This document shows, in pieces, positions 57,446-64,000 of a stretch of 64,000 bases of DNA (position 1 is the first letter of the stretch; each line of letters starts with the position of its first letter). Below the pieces are notes generated by a model. It worked only from the letters and a program-made list of their open reading frames with translations. It did not search any database and was not told the origin of the DNA. The DNA lies in the NCBI GenBank assembly GCA_006176705.1, contig QRFJ01003052.1, positions 1-64,000 of the forward strand, given 5' to 3'. The DNA comes from Cocos nucifera. Taxonomy: Eukaryota; Streptophyta; Magnoliopsida; Arecales; Arecaceae. Both the position numbers and the translations under genes were made by a program.

Positions 57446-59710
57446 TGAAGAAAAAATTCTATTTTCTACCATGGGATCATTCAGATCTAATTGGATCTGA
57501 AGAAATATTTTAAAAAAAATTTTAAAAATTTTAATCAAATTTGAGATATCTCAGATATGATCCTATAGATCTGATATTAAAACTAAAAATTAAAATTAAA
57601 TCTGATTTACTTTTTTTACCTTGGTTGGGTAAACAGCTTTTACCTTGTCGATGATCTATTGTCATCCAAGGTTCTGGATGTAGCCATACAATTGCTTGGC
57701 CTCTACTAGAGTCCACTTGGGTAAGATCTAGATGCACTTTCCTTATAGATCTAATCTCAAAAGATTAGATCTAGATCTTATTTGTGAAGCCTTCAAACAA
57801 ACTTTGAAGGCAGCACTCTATCTTTTGGTTTAGATCGCCCTGTCTTATTTTATCTTCAGCTTTCCTCAACTTTTGATGGCTGAAACCTCACCAACTTTGG
57901 TGTGGACATGGAGATGAGAGGGGGGAGCTCTATATGGGGTGTGTAGGAGGTTTATGGTGGTAGCATATGGGCATGGTGATCAAAGGATTAAAGCCCTAGG
58001 GCGCAGGGTCTTTAAATAGACTCCTGCACCAACTTAGAGTCCCATTTCATCAAGCAATCAAATTGCTTGATAACTTAGGACTCTAGAGTTGATAGACCAC
58101 ATCCCCAATCTGATTTCTATTAGGTTTGGTTGACCAAAAACATCTCCAAAGGTGGCAGCATGAAGGGATAAGAAAGAGTCCAGGGCATCTAGGACTCTTC
58201 CCTTAAGAGTTTAATCCAAATCAAACTCTATCTTAATCCAATCTAGGCATCTCGAAAAATCACCAAATTTGGCATACCTAAAGTATGACTCGAGCCCTAT
58301 CACATAACCAAAAATTAGAGTAAAAGAGTTCCTATAAAAGTTTCTAAAAAGGTCCAATCCTATGACCCTTAATTCTCTTAATTGGGTCAACTATTGACCC
58401 TAGTCCAATTGCATTTCAGAATGGATTTATTTCTAGAATTAATCTGACTTGGACAAGTTTCAGTCAGATGAAAATAAACCCATTTATAATTTAGGAATGA
58501 GTTAAATCAAATTTGACTCAATAGAGATAGATCAAAAAACAACAGAAGGACAACGTCAGGCTCAATCATATGCTAGTATGATTTTCTTGAACCTAATTGG
58601 ATCTAATCCAAATCAATCGAACTAAGTAAGTCTAATTGATCACATCCAGATCCAAATTCTTGTTTGTGTGATCTAATTAGATTTAGTTTTATATGATAAT
58701 AGGATATGTGGCGATCTCTATTATCGACATCATCAAAATACCTTTCGATGGATCAAAATCTTTTTGATTCACATAATTAGAATGATCGATCATCAAGATC
58801 TTTCTAATTGCTTCCAAATTTTACCAGTGACACCTAGCAGTATATGGTGGCAACTCATTAGAACTGAAAGCAAACCTCTAAGTGCAACTACCTACATGAT
58901 TGGGTTCTTCTATCTTGAGCCTCGATATGATTAGGGTTACGGTGAACTCGTCAATCCCAACATCCATCATATGAATTAATAATTTGATTCGAGTTTGATG
59001 TGAAATCCTAATAGAAACTCTTTTTATCATCTTCACACTGCCATGGCTATGGGCTTAAGGACTCGATCTCATGATCACCATAGGGCTACTCCTCATTTAT
59101 CGAGGTAGATAGATTCTTTATTGGTGTAATCTAATTCCTACAATGAACATGCTATAGCCAACATACACCTCAGAATTTTGAATGGCTAGAAGATCGAGTT
59201 ATGGTGTAGTCAAACTAAAATATCCTCAAGGTGAACTACTAATGCACCTCAGGTCAAAGAACCAGACACACCACTACAGCATCAAGTCAGTCATTGATAA
59301 GAAGGTAGACTCCCTTATGACTGCTCGAGGTGGTCATGCTCAGTGCTCTTATTCTCTAATAAGTATCTATACTCTCACTTTGATATCTCCATACTATAGA
59401 CTTAAGACTCATCTATCCTAAGAAAGCGATCGTACACTAACCTTCGAGATCAATCACCATCCTCATAATGATCCTATGGTCAGAAGTAATTTATGAGTTA
59501 ATTATGAAAATTTATATCTTCAATTTTTAACTCTTGAAAATATGATTTGTCATTACCATTAACTCATAGGATGTATCACAGACACATTAAATACACACAC
59601 TATGGTAGAAAATAACTTTTTTATTAATTTATAATAAAAATTATAAAATTATTCCTAGAAGTGTATTACAAGTGTTTAGTCAATCTAGCTTCTAGGGCAC
59701 ACATCTAACA
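57446..59710 (-). repeat. Element E 5' LTR
   Basis: 2265 bp, uninterrupted. It serves as the reference that shows how the four 3' LTR pieces join. On the minus strand it starts TGTTAGATGTGTGCCC at 59710. The U3 palindrome is degraded to CCATGGCTATGG near 59040. Confidence 0.92.
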
Positions 59711-60341
59711 GCCAGCCTGGGGAGAGAGCGGGTGGTGGAGAAACCGAAGGGTGGGGAAAAGGGGTGTGGTGGACTGGGGTTTTAGGGAGGTGGGATGAGG
59801 TTGGAAGCTTACGATCTAGGGCTCGGGAAGGTGGGAGGCAGCCGATGGCTGGGGAAGGCGGGCTGAGTGCAGTTGGGGGGAGATGGCTAGGGGAGAGAGG
59901 GTGTGGTAGATCAAAGTTTTGAGGAGGCAGAAGGAGGTCGGGAGCTTGCGATCGGGGGCTCGGGGAGGAGGGAGGCAATTAGGGGCTCGAGAAGGCGGGC
60001 TAGGTACAGTCAGAGGGAGGTGGGAGGCTAGAAGCTTGTGCCCGGGGGCTTAGAAAGGTGGGAGGCGGCCGAGGGCTCGGGAAGATAGGTTGGGTGCAGC
60101 CAGAGGGAGGCAGTCGAGGGAGAGAGGGGATCGCAAGGGGACTAAAGGGTGAGGGAGAGGAGGATGACGGTTCAAAGTTTTGAGGGGGTAGATGGAGGTG
60201 GAGAGCTTGCGGTTGAGGGCACGGAAGGTGGGCTAGCTATAGCCGGGGGTGGCAGCCTGGGGCTCGGGGAGATGGGAGGTGGCTAGGAGCTCTGAAAGAT
60301 GGGCCGAGTGTAGCCAAGGAGAGGCGATCGAGGGGAGGCAG
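59711..60341. repeat. G-rich tandem-repeat DNA, right block
   Basis: 631 bp of purine-rich DNA (GGTGGGAGGCGGCCGAGGG, GGGCTCGGGGAG) with a degenerate longer unit: a segment with TCAAAGTTTTGAGG, then AGCTTGCG and GGGC, occurs near 59912 and again near 60172. It lies between elements E and H and shares words with 26286-26504. The open minus-strand frame at 59685-59978 (Pro/Ser-rich) follows from base composition; I do not call it a gene. Confidence 0.7.
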
Positions 60342-62627
60342 TGTTAGATATATGTGCCCTAGAAGCCAGAATTGGCTGACACTTATAATACACTTTTAGG
60401 GGCAAAATTATAATTTTGATTATAATCAATAAAATAGGTTATTTTCTATCACATATGTGTATTTAGTGTCTGTGATACATCCTTTGAGTTAATGGTAATG
60501 ATAATTCATATTTTCAAGAGTTGAAAATTTAAGACATGAATAATCATTATTAACTCATAAAATGCTTCCAACCATAGGATCATCACGAGGATGGTGATTG
60601 ATCCAGAAAGGTTGGTGTACAATCGCTTCTCTTTAGTAGATGAGTCTTGAGTCTATGGTGTGGAGACACTGGAGTGAGAGTACAGGTACTCATTAGAGAA
60701 CGAGGGCACTGAGCGTGACCACCTCGAGTAGTCATTAGGAAGTCTACCTTCTCGTCAATGACTGACTCGATGCTGCAGTGGTGTGTCTGGTTCTTTGATC
60801 CTGAGGTGCATCGGTAGTTCACCTTGAGGGTGTTATAGTTTGACTACACCATTACTCGGTCTCCTAGCCATATGGAACCCTGAGGTGTATGTTGGCTATA
60901 GCATGTTCATTGTAGGAACTGGATTGCATCAAGATGGAATCTATCTACCTCGGTGGTAGAGGAGCAGCCCTATGATGATCATGAGAATCAAGTCCAGAAG
61001 CCCATGGCCATGGTAGAGTGAAATAATAGAAAGAGTTTCTATTTAGATTTTCACATCGGACTTGAATCGAATGATTACATCATATGACAGAGAACTAGGG
61101 TTTGACGAGTTCACCTTAACCCTAATCTGATCAGGGGCTCAAGATAGAAGAACTTAATCACACAGGTAGCTGCACCAAGAGGTTCGCATTCAGCTCTGAT
61201 GGGTTGCCACCATATACTGCTAGGTGTCACTGGTGGATTTTGGGAGCAATTAGAATGATTTAGATGATCGATCATTCTAGCTGTTCGAATCAGAAGAGTT
61301 CTGATCCATCGAAAGGAGTTTCGATGATGTCGATGATAGAGATCATGACATATCCCATTACCATACAGAACTGAACCTAACTGGGTCACACAAATAAGGG
61401 TTTGAATCTGGTGATCATCAATTGAACTGATCCAGTTCAATTGATCTGAATGAGATTCAATTAGGTTCAAGAAAATCGTGCTAGCACTCGATTGAACCTA
61501 ACGTTCTTCTTTTACTATCATAAATAAGTTGTCCTGACTGAGCCAAAGGAGTTTGTGCTCGATCAGAGGCCTTCATATGGTCTGACTGGAGCTTGTCCAA
61601 GTCAGAAAAGGTTGTCTTATTTTGTAAGACATTACCTACCATTTTTGGTCACCTGTCATTTCTCATCCTTTGACTTTGGTCAAAAGTCTGACCTTTGACT
61701 GGTCAAATATTGACCATTGACACTTTGACTTCTTGTCCACATGTCATGCACCTATTGGAGAGCTGGTGGGGGCTTGTCCCCCTACCAGAACCTGGCAAGG
61801 AGGAGGGCGCACGCCACCCTTGGCCCAAGTTGGAGGCGCCCAGGAGTCCCTATTGGACAAGGAACTCCATCTCCTTTTTGGATTCCAATTAGAGTTCTCC
61901 TAAGAACCAACTTTGACTGGTCTTAGGCACCATCTAAGGATGGAATCCAGGGGACTCTATTCCCACCAATCAGATTTAGATCTGATTTCACAAAGAGGGT
62001 TGTGATTGGTTGGGAAGAAGAGGAGTTGGATCACGCATAGTCTATAAATAAGACCCTGCGCCCAACTCAAAAAATGAAAATTGCAATTCCCACACCCCAA
62101 GGCTGCCTCTCTCTTCCTCCTCCATGCCAAAGTCTATCATTCTCCCTCTCCTCTCCACATGCCCAAAAGTAGTTTTGGATCCTTGGTTGGTGCAATCTAG
62201 ATGAAGAAAAAGGCGATAGAAAGCTAGAAGGCTGCGCTGCTGCAAAGGACAACTGCTGATCTTCGAAAAGGAGTTTTGAAGATCCTCCAGATCAGATCCA
62301 GATCTAATTTTTGGAGATATGATAGAGAAGAAGAGGATCTCTAGATCCAGCCGAGTGGATACCGGTAGAGGCCAGGCACTTGCATGGCTAGATCCAGAAC
62401 CTTCCGCTGCTTATAGGATCATCAACGGATAATAGGATTACCCTACATCAAGGTAAATTAAATTTGATTTAATTTATCTATATTTTATTTTAATTATTAA
62501 AATAATAAAAATTAGATCTAAAATATTTAGATCTGATTTAGATCAAAGAAAAAAATTTTTGAAATATATCTCTTGATCTGATCAGATCTGAACGAACCTG
62601 GTCCGAGAAAATCAGGATTTTCCTTCA
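60342..62627 (+). repeat. Element H 5' LTR
   Basis: 2286 bp from TGTTAGATATATGTGCC to GATTTTCCTTCA. TATA-like TATAAATA at 62043-62050; 14-bp palindrome GATCTGATCAGATC at 62575-62588. Confidence 0.93.
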
Positions 62628-62629
62628 AC

Positions 62630-62641
62630 TGGTATCAGAGC
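62630..62641 (+). promoter_or_regulatory. Element H primer binding site
   Basis: TGGTATCAGAGC two bases after the LTR: the initiator-tRNA-Met complement. Confidence 0.95.
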
Positions 62642-64000
62642 CAAGGTTCTAAAGTATTTAGATCTGATTTTAAATTTATTTTAATTAAAAAATAAGTGAT
62701 TTTAGATGTCACATGAGATGTGATCAGATCTGAAATCAGAAAAAATTAAAATTAAATGATTTGGATCTAAGATTAGAAAATATGCATGACTAGTTCTAAA
62801 ATAGAATAGTTCTATAGAATAGTCTTGCATGTTTTCAATTTAATTTGATTAAATCATATTTTAGATCTATTTATTTACTATTTTTTGATATTATAATTAT
62901 TATAATAATATCTAAAAAATAGTAAATAAAAATTATTTAATTTTAACATCATATGAGATATGATTGATGCATGTCTAGACTAGTTGTAGAATAGTTCTAC
63001 ATAATTGTCTAGATTAGAATTTATTTTGATTAGATCAATTTAAATCTAATTTTTTAGATTATTATGAGATAATTTAGATCTGAAAATATGCATGATTCGA
63101 TACATGAGATGTATGCAAAATATGCCATGATTAGATCTAATTTGTATATGAGATATATGATATAGATCTAAAACTATTTTGTAGTATTGCATGTTCCTGA
63201 TTAAGGCGTTCCTCTTGGCCGTCCGATCATAAGAATGAAGAAGGGTTTAAAGGCCCTCTCCTTCCCATCCGATGGGGTGTTCTTATGATGTGTAGGGGTG
63301 CTGCGTGTTCGTCCTTAATCAGAAACCCAAAACTTACTTTCTGCAAAACCCTAGATCCTGAAACCCTAGGATTTATTGTGCATATTTTATTTATGAACCC
63401 TACTTAATTAAGAAATTAAGATTATGAAATATTAATTAGGTCTAAAATTGAGAATTTTAGATCTAAGACATATTCATAATACTGGGTTCGGGCTTGGGTA
63501 GCTCAATTAGGTCTAAGCGGTTGATCAAACCGAATCAAGAGTTGGTTAGATGGGATCAACAATGCTTAAATTGACCAGCCTAATAGGATTAAGTCTGGGT
63601 CAAGATCGAGTCACGATCAAGCAAGACCTAATTAGGCTCAGAGGTTAGAGTCTGGATTGTAGGCTAACCCAATTGGTTCTGGCTCAACAATTTGGTGTCT
63701 AAGGTAAGTTTGGCACATACGACCGACTGATTTTTAATTGGAAGCTACTCGACCTGAATGCATTCTTGTACGAGTTAATGGCATATTCCCTTCCACCGAT
63801 CTCACTTACCTGGCCATATCTGTTGACACAGTTCTGATCTGAGGTGGTCAATAATCCGAGCTAACCCATGCCACTAGGTTAGTCATAATTGTTATGACTA
63901 TGACAAGTCTAGTTTAATGAGACCTGAATCAATTCTTCCCTAAGAAAAGATTAAGTCTGAGGTCTTCCACCATTGTAGATGTGCGGGCCCTTCCCGGGGT
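62642..64000 (+). other. Element H leader (incomplete)
   Basis: Collinear with the B leader. The nested stem is at 63194-63325 and the donor-like CTAAG/GTAAGT at 63704. The matching acceptor and gag lie beyond the window. Confidence 0.8.

Larger units (their letters stand above)
26505..59710 (-). mobile_element. Element E: old Ty1/copia copy (A/B family) carrying three nested insertions
   Basis: A minus-strand element whose own DNA is 26505-27909, 38284-38659, 41089-41522 and 51564-59710. Elements G, F and D interrupt its 3' LTR. Its internal region, 51611-57445 (5835 bp), matches the length of B's (5848 bp). LTRs and coding region are strongly diverged, largely by C-to-T and G-to-A changes. 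No clear target duplication of its own is seen: the left flank ends in ATCGA and the right begins GCCAG. Confidence 0.9.
60342..64000 (+). mobile_element. Element H: young Ty1/copia copy (A/B family), runs off the right edge
   Basis: The 5' LTR, PBS and the first 1.36 kb of the leader are inside the window. Sequence is very close to A, including the two-base AC spacer before the PBS (B has AG). The left flank is GGCAG (60337-60341) in G-rich DNA; the right end is not visible. Confidence 0.92.

Noticed and set aside
59685..59978. Pro/Ser-rich open frame on the minus strand
   Set aside because: It is the complement of the G-rich array, overlaps the E LTR end and owes its openness to base composition.
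1..64000. tRNA, rRNA, CRISPR, bacterial operon or host gene
   Set aside because: None seen; PBS sites look tRNA-like only because they are complementary to initiator tRNA-Met.

Overview
The window is repeat-dense plant nuclear DNA with no recognisable host gene. Nearly all of it is LTR retrotransposons of the Ty1/copia class, many nested in each other, plus decayed DNA-transposon (En/Spm, CACTA-type) debris. Initiator-Met-tRNA primer binding sites, 2.2-2.5 kb LTRs starting TGTTAGATATATGTGCCC or TGAAAGGAATATGCCC, and polyproteins of the order gag-protease-integrase-RT-RNase H resemble the Angela/BARE lineage of flowering plants. A large-genome monocot is my best guess; I cannot name the species. 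The density of insertions suggests heterochromatin.

Layout. (A) 1-8091, minus strand: a young copia copy whose 3' end lies left of the window. It interrupts the RT gene of (X) 8092-12154, minus strand, a different and decayed copia element of Tork/Tnt1 type with a short LTR. 12155-15860: remains of En/Spm-type transposase genes, a foldback of two inverted transposase-associated-domain fragments, and an 84-bp tandem repeat. (B) 15861-26285, plus strand: a nearly complete young copia element (same family as A), disabled by two 1-nt insertions in integrase. 26286-26504: G-rich tandem-repeat DNA that resumes at 59711-60341.

Between these two G-rich blocks lies (E) 26505-59710, an old minus-strand copy of the A/B family. 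Its 3' LTR has been hit by three other elements: (G) 27910-38278, an old copy of the same family; (F) 38660-41083, a short non-autonomous LTR element; and (D) 41523-51558, a second Angela-like family. Removing G, F and D rejoins four LTR pieces totalling 2262 bp, against 2265 bp for the intact 5' LTR. (H) 60342-64000, plus strand, is the 5' LTR and leader of another young A/B-family copy that runs off the right edge.

How the parts work. Each LTR pair provides promoter and terminator. The PBS primes cDNA synthesis on initiator tRNA-Met, and the purine tract next to the 3' LTR primes the second strand. A long (about 1.9 kb) leader precedes gag. In the A/B/E/G/H family this leader holds a nested stem structure whose paired bases co-vary between copies, and a plausible 5'-leader intron ending five bases before the gag start. 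The old copies E and G share four Gln-to-stop changes and a damaged protease active site, which suggests descent from an already defective parent mobilised in trans.
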